Shown in pieces: positions 25,813-33,329 of a DNA stretch of 64,000 nt. Each line of letters begins with the position of its first letter. Positions within the stretch are counted from its first letter, which is position 1. Origin of the DNA: Actinomycetota bacterium (GTDB lineage Bacteria > Actinomycetota > Thermoleophilia > RBG-16-64-13); assembly GCA_016278725.1 (NCBI GenBank), contig JADQBG010000007.1, positions 1 through 64,000 of the forward strand. The letters run 5' to 3'. Position numbers and translations under genes: made by a program. The notes beneath the pieces are model-generated. The model was not told the DNA's origin. It did not search any database and saw only the letters and a program-made list of their open reading frames with translations.

Positions 25813-26739
25813 TTACTCGAACTCCTCGGACTCCTCGGTGGTGTAGAAAAGGTACAGATGGTCGCCCGCCAGCCTATCCTGGTCCAGACTGAGCAGCTGA
25901 GCTTCGGCCAGGTCGCGGGTCGTCGCCGCCGAGGCCTCCAGCGCCGTCAGCTTCTGGGTTACGCCGTGCTCGTCCAGCAGGGCTTTGGCCTGAGCGAACA
26001 GGCGGGGACTGCCGGAGAGCAACACTCCTTCCTGCAGGATCTTGCAGGCGACCATCTTCTTGAAGTCGTCGAACTGGGCCTGCTCGCGCAGGCGGGCGAA
26101 CGGCTTGACGATGTAGTCGATCTCTTCCCTGACCGAGGGATTGATCAGGTGCCGGTACTTCTGCTGATAGATGGCGTCGTCGATCGCCTTGGCCAGCTCG
26201 GGTGGGGCGCTGTCGTCCAGAACCACCACTAGATCGACGTCCGAACCGCGTACCATCTTGCCGGTGCTGCGCTCCGGGCGGGGTACGTCATGAGCCATCT
26301 CGTAAACGATGTCGCCCCCCAGCAGTACGAAAAAGCGCTCTTCGTCCTCCCCGCTCCCGGCGGCGGAGGACGAGACCGCCTCCACCACGTTTCGGGCAAG
26401 CTGGAGTTTGGCCGCCGTGACGCGGGCAATGTGGCCGGCGACCTCGGCGGCGCGGTCTTCCAGCGCCGCCCGTTTCTCGACCACACCCACCACCGTGTAG
26501 GTCAAGAACTCCCGCAGGATGGAAGGGGAGAGCCGGGCATATCCCTCGACGTTATGGTCGAGCCGCAGATAGCGCTTTCCCACCCGGCGCAGCGCCAGGC
26601 GCTCGGAAAGCAGGCAGGCCTTCCAAAGAGAGAAGGGGTCCCCTCCCAGGGCGTCGCCCAGCTCCATGCCGCTTAGGGGTCCTCGCTCCCCCAGCAGAGC
26701 GAGGACTCTGGCCTCAAGCCCGTCTGCAGTGGCGGCCAT
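25813..26739 (-). CDS. winged-helix + nucleotidyltransferase-fold protein, function unknown
   Basis: A 308-residue protein. Residues about 8-62 look like a winged helix (VLALLGERGPLSGMELGDAL ... RRVGKRYLRLD). After a helical linker, the GSDVDLVVVLDD segment is the Gly-Ser-x-Asp-x-Asp signature of the polymerase-beta-type nucleotidyltransferase fold, preceded by FFVLLGGDIVYEM. The third acidic residue expected in active enzymes may lie in EEIDYIVKPF. I cannot tie it to a known family with a defined substrate; it is not a typical MNT/HEPN toxin-antitoxin protein in size or context. It lies 33 bp from the CocE/NonD gene and 24 bp from glmM, all co-directional. Confidence 0.72.
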   Translation of the reverse strand: MAATADGLEARVLALLGERGPLSGMELGDALGGDPFSLWKACLLSERLALRRVGKRYLRLDHNVEGYARLSPSILREFLTYTVVGVVEKRAALEDRAAEVAGHIARVTAAKLQLARNVVEAVSSSAAGSGEDEERFFVLLGGDIVYEMAHDVPRPERSTGKMVRGSDVDLVVVLDDSAPPELAKAIDDAIYQQKYRHLINPSVREEIDYIVKPFARLREQAQFDDFKKMVACKILQEGVLLSGSPRLFAQAKALLDEHGVTQKLTALEASAATTRDLAEAQLLSLDQDRLAGDHLYLFYTTEESEEFE

Positions 26740-26763
26740 CTTGCTATCCCACCAGTGGCACGG

Positions 26764-28113
26764 CTAGCCGATTGCCGACTTGACGACGTCGGCCACGGTG
26801 CGGGCATGTTTCTCGGTCTCTTCCTCGGTGGGTCCTTCGACCATCACCCGGCACATGTTCTGCGTTCCCGAGTAGCGCACCAGCACCCGGCCCTGATCGC
26901 CCAACTCCGCCTCCGCCTGGGCTATGGCCTCGAGGATCTCGGGGACGGTGTCGATCGCGGGCTTGCTCTTGACGTCCACATTGATCAGCTTCTGCGGGAA
27001 GACGTCCATCTGCTTGGCCAGCTCGGAGAGCGGCTTATCCGCCTTGAGCATGGCGGCGACCAACTGCAGAGCGGTGAGAATGCCGTCTCCGGTGGTGTGG
27101 TGCTCCAGGAATATCATGTGTCCCGAGTCCTCGCCGCCGATGACGGCCCCCAGGCGCTTCATGTCCTCCAGGACGTAACGGTCCCCCACCTTTGAGGCGT
27201 GGTGCTTGAAGCCGTATTTCTTGCAGGCCACGCTCAGGCCCATGTTGCTCATGATGGTCGAGACCAGCAGGTCGTTCTGCAGACGGCCTTCCGCTTTCAG
27301 CATGTTGGCGCCGATGATCAGGATCTGGTCGCCGGTGATCTCGTTACCCTGCTCGTCCACGGCGATCAAGCGGTCGCCATCCCCGTCGAAGGCCAGGCCC
27401 ACCGCCGCGCCCGTTTCCAGCACGGTCTGTCGCAGGTCCTCGGTGTGCTGGGAACCGCAGTTGTCGTTGATGTTGAGCCCGTTGGGAGAGTTGTGGATGA
27501 CGGTGATCTCCGCGCCCAGTTCCCGAAAGACCGCGGGCGCCACCTTGTACGTCGCGCCGTTGGCCACGTCCATGGCGATCTTCATGCCCTCCAGGGTGAG
27601 GGAGCGGGGGAAGGAGTTCTTCAGAAATACGGTGTAGCGGCCCGGGGCGTCGTCCATGCGGTAGGCTCGGCCCATCCCGCTCGGCGGCGGCACCATCTCC
27701 GGCAGCTTGCCCCCCAGAATCAGATCCTCGATCTCCTCTTCCTGCTCATCGGAGAGCTTGTAGCCCGAGCCCGCGAAGATCTTGATGCCGTTGTCCTGGT
27801 AGGGGTTATGCGAGGCCGAGATGACCAGTCCCGCGTCTGCGCGCATGCTCTCGGCGATGAAGGCGATGCCCGGCGTCGGCAGCACGCCCACCAGGTAAGT
27901 GACGCCGCCCATCGAGGTCACGCCGGATTCCATGGCGCTCTCCAGCATGTAGCCGGAGATGCGCGTGTCTTTTCCGATGATGACCGTGGGAACGTGGTCT
28001 TCATTCTTCATCAGGTGGGTGACGGCCTGCCCCACGGCAAAGGCCATGGCGGCGTCCATCGGGGGCCGGTTGGCCTCACCCCGAATCCCGTCCGTGCCGA
28101 ACAACTTGCCCAT
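26764..28113 (-). CDS. glmM: phosphoglucosamine mutase
   Basis: Converts glucosamine-6-phosphate to glucosamine-1-phosphate for UDP-GlcNAc and cell-wall synthesis. It begins GKLFGTDGIRGEAN, carries the phosphoserine loop VISASHNPYQDNGIKIF and the metal loop AFDGDGDRLIAVDEQGN, has the substrate loop GGEDSGHMIFLEHHTTGDG, and ends with the phosphate-binding RYSGTQNMCRVMVEG. The 449 residues are normal length. It follows the beta-helix protein gene by 18 bp. The Bacillus neighbours ybbR and cdaA are absent; c-di-AMP synthesis is instead represented by disA in this window. Confidence 0.95.
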   Translation of the reverse strand: MGKLFGTDGIRGEANRPPMDAAMAFAVGQAVTHLMKNEDHVPTVIIGKDTRISGYMLESAMESGVTSMGGVTYLVGVLPTPGIAFIAESMRADAGLVISASHNPYQDNGIKIFAGSGYKLSDEQEEEIEDLILGGKLPEMVPPPSGMGRAYRMDDAPGRYTVFLKNSFPRSLTLEGMKIAMDVANGATYKVAPAVFRELGAEITVIHNSPNGLNINDNCGSQHTEDLRQTVLETGAAVGLAFDGDGDRLIAVDEQGNEITGDQILIIGANMLKAEGRLQNDLLVSTIMSNMGLSVACKKYGFKHHASKVGDRYVLEDMKRLGAVIGGEDSGHMIFLEHHTTGDGILTALQLVAAMLKADKPLSELAKQMDVFPQKLINVDVKSKPAIDTVPEILEAIAQAEAELGDQGRVLVRYSGTQNMCRVMVEGPTEEETEKHARTVADVVKSAIG

Positions 28114-28131
28114 GCGTTACTTCCTGCCTTC

Positions 28132-29364
28132 CTAGCGTCTCTCGGTGAAAGCCTCAGCCAAGCCGAGGATCTCCCCGGCTCGGCGGGCCAGCGAATCGAC
28201 CACCTGCTGCAGCCACTCCACCCCCGCGGCCGAGACCTCGCGAGGAAGCCCCTGAATGGTGGCGATGTAGCCCGGGCCGGCCCCACCCGTCGGCCCGTCC
28301 GCCGCCCCGGCGAACGCTTCCAGAAAGTCGTCCCTGCCGGCGGCCGGGGGCTCCTCGTCAAAGAGAGCACAGGCCGCGGCCACGCTATCACGCAGGCGTA
28401 AGCCGCTGGACCCCGCCTCGCTCGGTGCCTTCTCGGCCATGGCAAGCAGACGCTTGGACCGCTCCTGCTTCGCCAGGTCCAGCATCTCCAGAGCCCCCTC
28501 GTAGACGTGGGAGCCCAACTCTTGCGCCGCGAAGAAGGGCCGGCGCACGTGCCGGTACCACTCTTCCAGGACCACCAGGTTGGCCAGGTAGAGCAGGTTG
28601 TTCACTAAAGTGCGGTTCAGTTGCCGATAGGCGTGAGGGGTGAAGTCCCGCTCGAGGTCGTTGGGCGCCCCGCAGACGATCAGCTTGCCGTCGGCGAGCA
28701 CGTCGCGGCGCAGGATGGAGCCGGCCGCCACCACCGTGCCGTAGCCCACGCGCACGGGACCCACGGCGGCGCCCTGCCCCCCCAGGAAGATCCGGGGCTG
28801 ATCGAGCATGACGCCCCGGGGCACGTCGCCAAAGAGCGAGGCCGTCGTCTTGTTGCCGTCCGGGGTGAAATTGAAGTGGACGTAGGAGCTACCGACCTCA
28901 CTGTGGTCCTTGCGGCTGGTGCCGCCGGCCATGAAGCAGTCGCAGAAGTTGATCAGGCTGCCCAGGGTGACGAAAGGAAAGAGGATGGTCTGCTTGAGCC
29001 CCACCGTGTGGGCGCCGTTGGCCTCCTCCTCGAGGAGAGATCCCTCCCGCACCTGAGCCCCCGGGCCCATGTTGGCCCTCTCCAAGAAGACCGCCTTCTT
29101 GAAGGAGCCGCCGTTGAGCGTCACCGAGGGCCCCAGCCGGCAGTCATCGAGCGTGACCGGCCCCTCGGCCCCCAATTCGACCCTGGCGGAGATGACCGTC
29201 TTGGCCCCGTAGATGCGGCATCCGGGATAGAGCACCACGCCCTCGCCGGAAACGCGGTCAAGGTCCACCTCGTCCCCGATATCGAGCGAGAGCGGGTTGG
29301 GTATAACGACACCTTTTTCGAGCAAGCGCTCGACCTTGTCGTATCCCCTGGGTTGTAATTTCAT
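28132..29364 (-). CDS. left-handed beta-helix (hexapeptide-repeat) protein, UDP-sugar pyrophosphorylase-like
   Basis: Residues about 30-220 are a left-handed beta-helix built from hexapeptide repeats (for example VSGEGVVLYPGCRIYGAKTV, VELGAEGPVTLDDCRLGP, VRVGYGTVVAAGSILRRDVL). The segment GGTSRKDHSEVGSSYVHFNF resembles the C-terminal half of bifunctional GlmU-like or UDP-GlcNAc pyrophosphorylase-like proteins, but no N-terminal nucleotidyltransferase domain is present. The rest (about 230-410) is helical. The ATG at 29364 follows GAAGGGAAG, so the shorter start is preferred over a GTG 18 bases upstream. Its place before glmM suggests work on amino-sugar phosphates or nucleotide sugars. Catalytic activity is uncertain. 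Confidence 0.72.
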   Translation of the reverse strand: MKLQPRGYDKVERLLEKGVVIPNPLSLDIGDEVDLDRVSGEGVVLYPGCRIYGAKTVISARVELGAEGPVTLDDCRLGPSVTLNGGSFKKAVFLERANMGPGAQVREGSLLEEEANGAHTVGLKQTILFPFVTLGSLINFCDCFMAGGTSRKDHSEVGSSYVHFNFTPDGNKTTASLFGDVPRGVMLDQPRIFLGGQGAAVGPVRVGYGTVVAAGSILRRDVLADGKLIVCGAPNDLERDFTPHAYRQLNRTLVNNLLYLANLVVLEEWYRHVRRPFFAAQELGSHVYEGALEMLDLAKQERSKRLLAMAEKAPSEAGSSGLRLRDSVAAACALFDEEPPAAGRDDFLEAFAGAADGPTGGAGPGYIATIQGLPREVSAAGVEWLQQVVDSLARRAGEILGLAEAFTERR

Positions 29365-29460
29365 GGTCTTCCCTTCGCGCACCGGGACCGGACGGCAAAC
29401 AGCGACTGTTCATAATACAAAGGAAGCGGGGTCAGGGGGAGGATCCACCGGGGTAAGTCA

Positions 29461-29520
29461 GTGGGGCGAACGGCAGCGTGGCTAACGGCACGGTGGGGCT
29501 AACGGCGGCGGTGGAGCTAA
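29461..29520 (+). repeat. degenerate tandem repeats with GTGGGGCTAACGGC core
   Basis: Four imperfect units of about 15-18 bp share the core GTGG(GG)CTAACGGC (GTGGGGCGAACGGC, GTGGCTAACGGC, GTGGGGCTAACGGC, GTGGAGCTAACTG). Three contain TAA. They end directly at the CGNR zinc-finger ORF. Confidence 0.65.
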
Positions 29521-29523
29521 CTG

Positions 29524-29679
29524 ATGTGCGCGGGAAGCCCGTGCGGTTGGCTCTTCCTCGATCGCAGCCGTAATTTCAGCCGGCGCTGGTGCGACATGAA
29601 GGACTGCGGCAACCGGGCAAAAGTCCGCCGACACTACGAGCGCCACAAACTGCGGGGCGAGGAAGCCACGGAAGATTGA
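29524..29679 (+). pseudogene. orphan CGNR zinc-finger ORF, 51 residues (probable remnant)
   Basis: This 51-residue ORF is almost only a CGNR zinc-finger motif: [19 protein letters not shown], then [18 protein letters not shown]. In the usual protein the finger is the C-terminal end of a regulator of about 190 residues, after an ABATE (ginI-like) domain with stress-related roles. Here an in-frame TAA lies 3 bases before the ATG, and short tandem repeats replace the upstream part. The zinc ligands (C7, C23, C28) and the CGNR helix are intact, although the usual first cysteine is separated oddly (MCAGSPCG). It is either a decayed gene or a free-standing DNA-binding finger. No ribosome-binding site is evident. 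Confidence 0.6.
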
Positions 29680-30083
29680 GCCGACGCGGCTCTTGACCGG
29701 GTCCTACCCGGATCCCGCAGTTGACTGGCGAAAACCCCTTCGACGTAGCGCCACCGACGGGGGCTGTTCTTCAGCCGGGACTCACCCCCCCTTGGCTGAC
29801 CCCGGTTACCTCCTGAGCCGGCCGGCCGAGCAGCCCGGCTGCGCAAACCGGATCTTGCGGATGAGGAAGGAGTTGCTGCCCTGCCAGGCCGGCCGCATTG
29901 GCAACCGAATCGTGGACGGAGAAGAAGCAAGGAAAGAGATGTATTTCTTCGTCCTCGGGTAGGTCAAAGGCCGCAAAGGCCTCTCCCTGCAGCCCGAGAC
30001 CAAGTGGGCGCTTCGAGCTGCAGACCGTGGGACCCAAGGGATTCGGCAAGACTGGCGCCGTGGGGAACGGAAAAGACAAGAAA
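29680..30083. other. 404-bp stretch without a recognisable gene
   Basis: Open frames here are short and overlap on both strands, and none resembles a known protein or has a ribosome-binding site. A hairpin CCGGGTCCTACCCGG lies near 29697. I looked for RNase P, tmRNA, SRP RNA and riboswitch cores and saw none. The segment just left of the tRNA is T-rich on the minus strand and may end the tRNA transcript. Confidence 0.5.
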
Positions 30084-30155
30084 GCCGACGAGGGGACTCG
30101 AACCCCTAACCTGCTGATTACAAATCAGCTGCTCTGCCAGTTGAGCCACGTCGGC
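30084..30155 (-). tRNA. tRNA-Thr (anticodon UGU)
   Basis: A 72-nt cloverleaf on the minus strand. The acceptor stem GCCGACG/CGTCGGC is perfect. The D-arm contains GCTCAACTGGCAGAGC. The anticodon arm is GCTGA-TTTGTAA-TCAGC with anticodon TGT (30120-30122). The T-arm is AGGGGTTCGAGTCCCCT. The CCA end is not encoded. The promoter is seen just upstream. Confidence 0.97.
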
Positions 30156-30178
30156 GCGGACGGCCGGAGAACACCAGG

Positions 30179-30207
30179 ATTGTAGGGGGCGAAACCGCCG
30201 CCGACAA
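30179..30207 (-). promoter_or_regulatory. promoter of tRNA-Thr
   Basis: Minus-strand TTGTCG (-35) and TACAAT (-10) are separated by exactly 17 bp. The -10 lies 23 bases from the 5' end of the mature tRNA. This is a convincing housekeeping-sigma promoter. Confidence 0.65.
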
Positions 30208-30338
30208 GCCGCCGAAAACTTCGTGATTGCTTTCGCATTAATCATGGGCAGTCTGGGTAGGAATCTGCTCACGCGGTGGCCGCGGGAGGGACGGCCCTGC
30301 GTGGAGCGCAAAAAAACGCAGGACAGGGAGGATGAATA

Positions 30339-30959
30339 GTGAATAGCAGAAGGATGATGGTCGTCGTCGCGATCGCCGCGGCCGCCGTGCTGCTCCTTAG
30401 CGGAGTGGCCGTGGCCCAGACGTTCCCCGATGTAGACGAGTCCAATGTCCACTCCGAGGCCATCGAGTGGGCCGCCGAGATCGGCATAGTGCAGGGCTAT
30501 GATAACGGCAACTTCGGCCCCTTCGACAACATCACGAGAGGTCAAGCCGCCAGCATGTTCATGCGCTATGAGGACTACCGCATGGAAGACGTCGACGCCC
30601 GCCGCGGCTGCGAAGACTGCCACGCCGGCAACTACAGCCTTGCCAACGAAGTCCCCGACGGCCACGCAGTATTGCGGGACGACGCCGACATCAACACCTG
30701 CCTCTTCTGCCACCGGATGGATCCCGATGGCACCGGCAATATCGCGAACATCTCGCTTCGCGACATCGTGCACCCCGTGCACATGGGCAGCAAGATCTTC
30801 GCCTGGGAATTCATGGGCAACTGCTTCACCTGCCACAACGTGGACGCCAACGGTGAGTTCGACGTGCTGGGCGGCGCGGTGGCTACCGACCCAAGTGGAA
30901 TCCCCGACGAGATCCCGATTCCTGATCAGCAGGATCCGGTCGCGCCGCCGGCAGGTTAG
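30339..30959 (+). CDS. secreted S-layer-homology protein with three c-type haem motifs
   Basis: A 206-residue exported protein. Residues 1-27 are a signal peptide (charged start, hydrophobic core, cleavage after VAVAQ-like AVA). Residues about 28-85 form one SLH domain (FPDVDESNVHSEAIEWAAE, GIVQGYDNGNFGPFDNITRG, QAASMFMRY). The rest holds three CxxCH haem-attachment motifs (CEDCH, CLFCH, CFTCH) plus extra His residues that could be distal ligands. This places a small multihaem cytochrome at the cell wall or S-layer, where it may carry electrons out of or into the cell. A GTG start with GGGAGG upstream is used; the ATG at 30332 runs into a stop at once. A terminator follows. Confidence 0.85.
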   Translation: MNSRRMMVVVAIAAAAVLLLSGVAVAQTFPDVDESNVHSEAIEWAAEIGIVQGYDNGNFGPFDNITRGQAASMFMRYEDYRMEDVDARRGCEDCHAGNYSLANEVPDGHAVLRDDADINTCLFCHRMDPDGTGNIANISLRDIVHPVHMGSKIFAWEFMGNCFTCHNVDANGEFDVLGGAVATDPSGIPDEIPIPDQQDPVAPPAG

Positions 30960-30996
30960 GCGAGCAGTCCGAAGTGTTCCCTAGGTAACTTGGCTT

Positions 30997-31019
30997 GGGC
31001 CCGCCCCTCTCGCGGGCCC
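30997..31019 (+). terminator. probable intrinsic terminator after the SLH cytochrome gene
   Basis: GGGCCCGC-ccctctc-GCGGGCCC forms a perfect 8-bp GC-rich stem with a 7-nt loop. It is followed by the pyrimidine-rich GGCCTCTTTCTTCTC, which is a weak T-tract. Confidence 0.65.
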
Positions 31020-31104
31020 GGCCTCTTTCTTCTCACCCTCGCGGCCAAGCGCGCAAGGCGCCCACTCTCCCCGGCGCGGTTGGTGCCCCGGGGCAGCGGA
31101 CTCT

Positions 31105-31755
31105 CTAAGGCAGAACCTGGCGGCTCTCCAGGTGCAGCGTCACCTTGCGTTTGATGCGTTGCAGAGCGTTGTCCACCGTCTTGGTGTCGTGCTCGATCAG
31201 GCCGGCGATCTCCTCGTAGGAGCGGCCCTCCAGATAGTAGCGAAGAACGTGGGACTCGAGCGGACTCAGCATGTTGACCAGGCAGTCGGTGAGGCTGGCC
31301 AGTTCTTGGGCGCTGATCACCTGCTGCACCGGGTCGCTCGTTCTCCCTGAAGGCAGCAGATCCGCCAGCGTGCGGTCCTCGTAATCGCCTCGGCTGGGCG
31401 AGTGACTGAAGCTAATGTAGGTGTTCAGCGGTGAATGCTTCTGGCGGGAAGCGGTCTTGATGGCGGTTATGATTTGGCGCGTCACGCAGATTTCCGCAAA
31501 GCTGCGGAAGCTGGCTTCTCGCTCGGTGCGGTAGTCGCGGATGGCCTTGTAGAAGCCGATGTAGCCTTCCTGTATAAGGTCATCGGTGTCGCCCCCGGCG
31601 ATGAAGTAGGATTTCGCCTTCATCCGGACGAAGTGGTGATACTTCGTCAGCAGCCGCTTGGTGGCCTCGGGGTTGCCGGCCTTAGCGAGTCGAACGAGAG
31701 TTTCATCGTCATCGAGATCACAGAAAAGCGCATCAGCGTGGGCGTGGTCCGCCAT
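31105..31755 (-). CDS. sigH: RNA polymerase sigma factor, SigH-like
   Basis: Sigma-70-family factor. Region 2 shows LVRLAKAGNPEATKRLLTKY, then DTDDLIQEGYIGFYKAIRDY and SFRSFAEICVTRQIITAIK. Region 4 shows LSPLESHVLRYYLEGRSYEE and DTKTVDNALQRIKRKV. Order, size (216 residues from ATG 31755) and its place at the end of rlmB-yacP match the Bacillus/Clostridium sigH locus. In Bacillus SigH controls transition-state and sporulation genes; the target set here is unknown, since no sporulation gene is visible. AAAGGAGG lies about ten bases before the chosen ATG. The usual following genes (rpmG, secE, nusG) are absent. Confidence 0.9.
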   Translation of the reverse strand: MADHAHADALFCDLDDDETLVRLAKAGNPEATKRLLTKYHHFVRMKAKSYFIAGGDTDDLIQEGYIGFYKAIRDYRTEREASFRSFAEICVTRQIITAIKTASRQKHSPLNTYISFSHSPSRGDYEDRTLADLLPSGRTSDPVQQVISAQELASLTDCLVNMLSPLESHVLRYYLEGRSYEEIAGLIEHDTKTVDNALQRIKRKVTLHLESRQVLP

Positions 31756-31784
31756 CCCTACCGACCCTCCTTTAGGCTGTAATC

Positions 31785-32387
31785 TCAACCGGAACCCGAA
31801 TCGTCCTCCAAGCCCTCCCTCAGAGCCTCAAGGCGCCGTATTGATTCGGCGTCCAGCCTATCCTCCACTCGCTGACCCATTGTAGTGCAATCTTTCGAAA
31901 TTGCAAGCTTTGTTGTGGATCGTTGAAGATCGTCTACAAACTGGCGTGAGGACCGGCGGATTACGTTGGTGTGAAAGGTGGTCTTTTGAAGTCCATAATC
32001 GGATGTAACTACGACTATACTCTCTCGTTCCCTCAGCCCGTAAGCTTCGCGCTCGATGATGGCATCGGCCGAGCGGGAAAAGGAACCGTACACCACCTGC
32101 ACCGTCGCGGAGGTGGCGCTGACCTGTTCTTCCTTGGCTTTCGAGTCGAAGACGATCAACGCGTGGTCACCGGAAGAACCCATGAAGCTGGTGATGCGAT
32201 CGATCAGCCGCCGCCTTTCGATCTCGAGTTCGTCCTGGGAGAACTCGGCGTGGGAACCGGGGCCACCACCCTCTCTGCGGGCTTGCCGCTGTCGTCGGGC
32301 GCGTTTGGAAGAACCGGAGTCTGCAAACCCGGGGGCGTTGTGCAGTTGGTGCAGCACGTTATAGCCGTCGATCAGGTACAAAGCCAT
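31785..32387 (-). CDS. yacP: NYN-domain ribonuclease, YacP/Rae1-like
   Basis: A 200-residue PIN-like (NYN) nuclease. YLIDGYNVLHQL carries the first catalytic Asp and Asn. LIVFDSKAKEEQ and SADAIIEREAYGL supply further acidic residues, and IVVVTSDYGLQKT completes the site. The Bacillus relative Rae1 cleaves mRNA in the ribosomal A site. The start at 32387 (MALYLIDGYN) is chosen because it gives the family N-terminus; an earlier frame start lies inside rlmB. A charged insertion of about 35 residues (RARRQRQARREGGG region) after the first motif makes it longer than the usual 170. Confidence 0.88.
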   Translation of the reverse strand: MALYLIDGYNVLHQLHNAPGFADSGSSKRARRQRQARREGGGPGSHAEFSQDELEIERRRLIDRITSFMGSSGDHALIVFDSKAKEEQVSATSATVQVVYGSFSRSADAIIEREAYGLRERESIVVVTSDYGLQKTTFHTNVIRRSSRQFVDDLQRSTTKLAISKDCTTMGQRVEDRLDAESIRRLEALREGLEDDSGSG

Positions 32388-32394
32388 GGACGGG

Positions 32395-33324
32395 CTAGCC
32401 GTCTCTGTCGGGGGCGGCGCTGCGTTGGCGCCGTGCTTCGAACACCAGAATCGCCGTGGAGACACTCACGTTGAGCGAGGCCACCTGCCCCGTGAGCGGG
32501 ATGGCTACCAGCACGTCGCAGGCCTCGCCCAGCCGCTTGCCCAGACCCTCCCCTTCGGAGCCCATGCAGAAGACCACCTTGCCGGTGTAGTTCTGGGCAG
32601 TGTATTCGGCACCGGCTTGGGCTTCGGCGCCGTAGACCCAGTAGCCCGCTTCCTTGGCCGCCAGCACGAAGTCGGTCAGGTTGCGCACCCGGGCCACCGG
32701 CACGTGCTCGCTGGCCCCGGCGGACGCCTTGACCGCCGCGGGCGTGACCTCCGCGGAACGATGTCGCGGCAGCACCACGGCCGCACCGGCCGCCTCGGCG
32801 GTGCGCAGCACTGCGCCTAAGTTGTGCGGGTCCTGCACCCGGTCGAGCACGATCACCAGATCGCCGGTGTCGAGAATCGTCTCTTCGTCCATGTAGGGAA
32901 AGGCGTCGACCTCGGCCGCGAATCCCTGGTGCTCCTCGGCACCGGCCAGCTGGGTCAACCGTTCGCGCTCGAGGATCTCGATCGGGGGGCGCTCCGCCCC
33001 CAGGTTCGCCTGCAACTCCTCCGCGCGTCCTCCCGAGCTCACCCAGATCCGGTGTACCTCGCGGCGGCCCCGCAACGCTTCCAGCACGGGGTTGCGTCCG
33101 TAGATCACCTCTCGCCCGGCCTGACGGTTGCCGGCGAACGGCTTCGGCGCTTGAAGACCCTCGGGCTCGGCTTCCCCTTGACGTGGACGATGCGATTCGT
33201 GCGGGCGCGGCCGGTTACGGCCGGTCTGTTTGCGGGTGAGGGGCGCCTGTTCCTTCCAGGCCTGATACTTGGGCTTGCGCCCGCCGCTGAACTTCGGTCC
33301 CTTGCCTGCTCCGCGCTGACTCAT
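32395..33324 (-). CDS. rlmB: 23S rRNA (guanosine-2'-O-)-methyltransferase RlmB
   Basis: SPOUT methyltransferase that 2'-O-methylates G2251-type guanosine of 23S rRNA. YGRNPVLEALRG begins the substrate-binding domain. The SPOUT knot motifs are LDRVQDPHNLGAVLRTAEAA, VFCMGSEGEGLGKR and VAIPLTGQVASLNVSVSTAI. A basic, proline-rich extension of about 75 residues precedes them, likely an RNA-binding tail. Lies between cysS (6 bp) and yacP (7 bp). Mini-RNase III, which often sits next to cysS in Bacillus, is absent. Confidence 0.93.
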   Translation of the reverse strand: MSQRGAGKGPKFSGGRKPKYQAWKEQAPLTRKQTGRNRPRPHESHRPRQGEAEPEGLQAPKPFAGNRQAGREVIYGRNPVLEALRGRREVHRIWVSSGGRAEELQANLGAERPPIEILERERLTQLAGAEEHQGFAAEVDAFPYMDEETILDTGDLVIVLDRVQDPHNLGAVLRTAEAAGAAVVLPRHRSAEVTPAAVKASAGASEHVPVARVRNLTDFVLAAKEAGYWVYGAEAQAGAEYTAQNYTGKVVFCMGSEGEGLGKRLGEACDVLVAIPLTGQVASLNVSVSTAILVFEARRQRSAAPDRDG

Positions 33325-33329
33325 GCCGG

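Noticed and set aside
25813-26739. Calling the nucleotidyltransferase part of a toxin-antitoxin pair
   Set aside because: The protein is about three times the size of MNT antitoxins, has its own winged helix, and no HEPN-type partner lies next to it.
29898-30185. Small plus-strand frame over the tRNA region
   Set aside because: Part of it is the translated tRNA-Thr (DEGTRTPN... type product), a frequent false annotation.
31105-31755. Inferring sporulation from SigH
   Set aside because: SigH-like factors occur in non-spore-formers and no sporulation gene is visible in the window.
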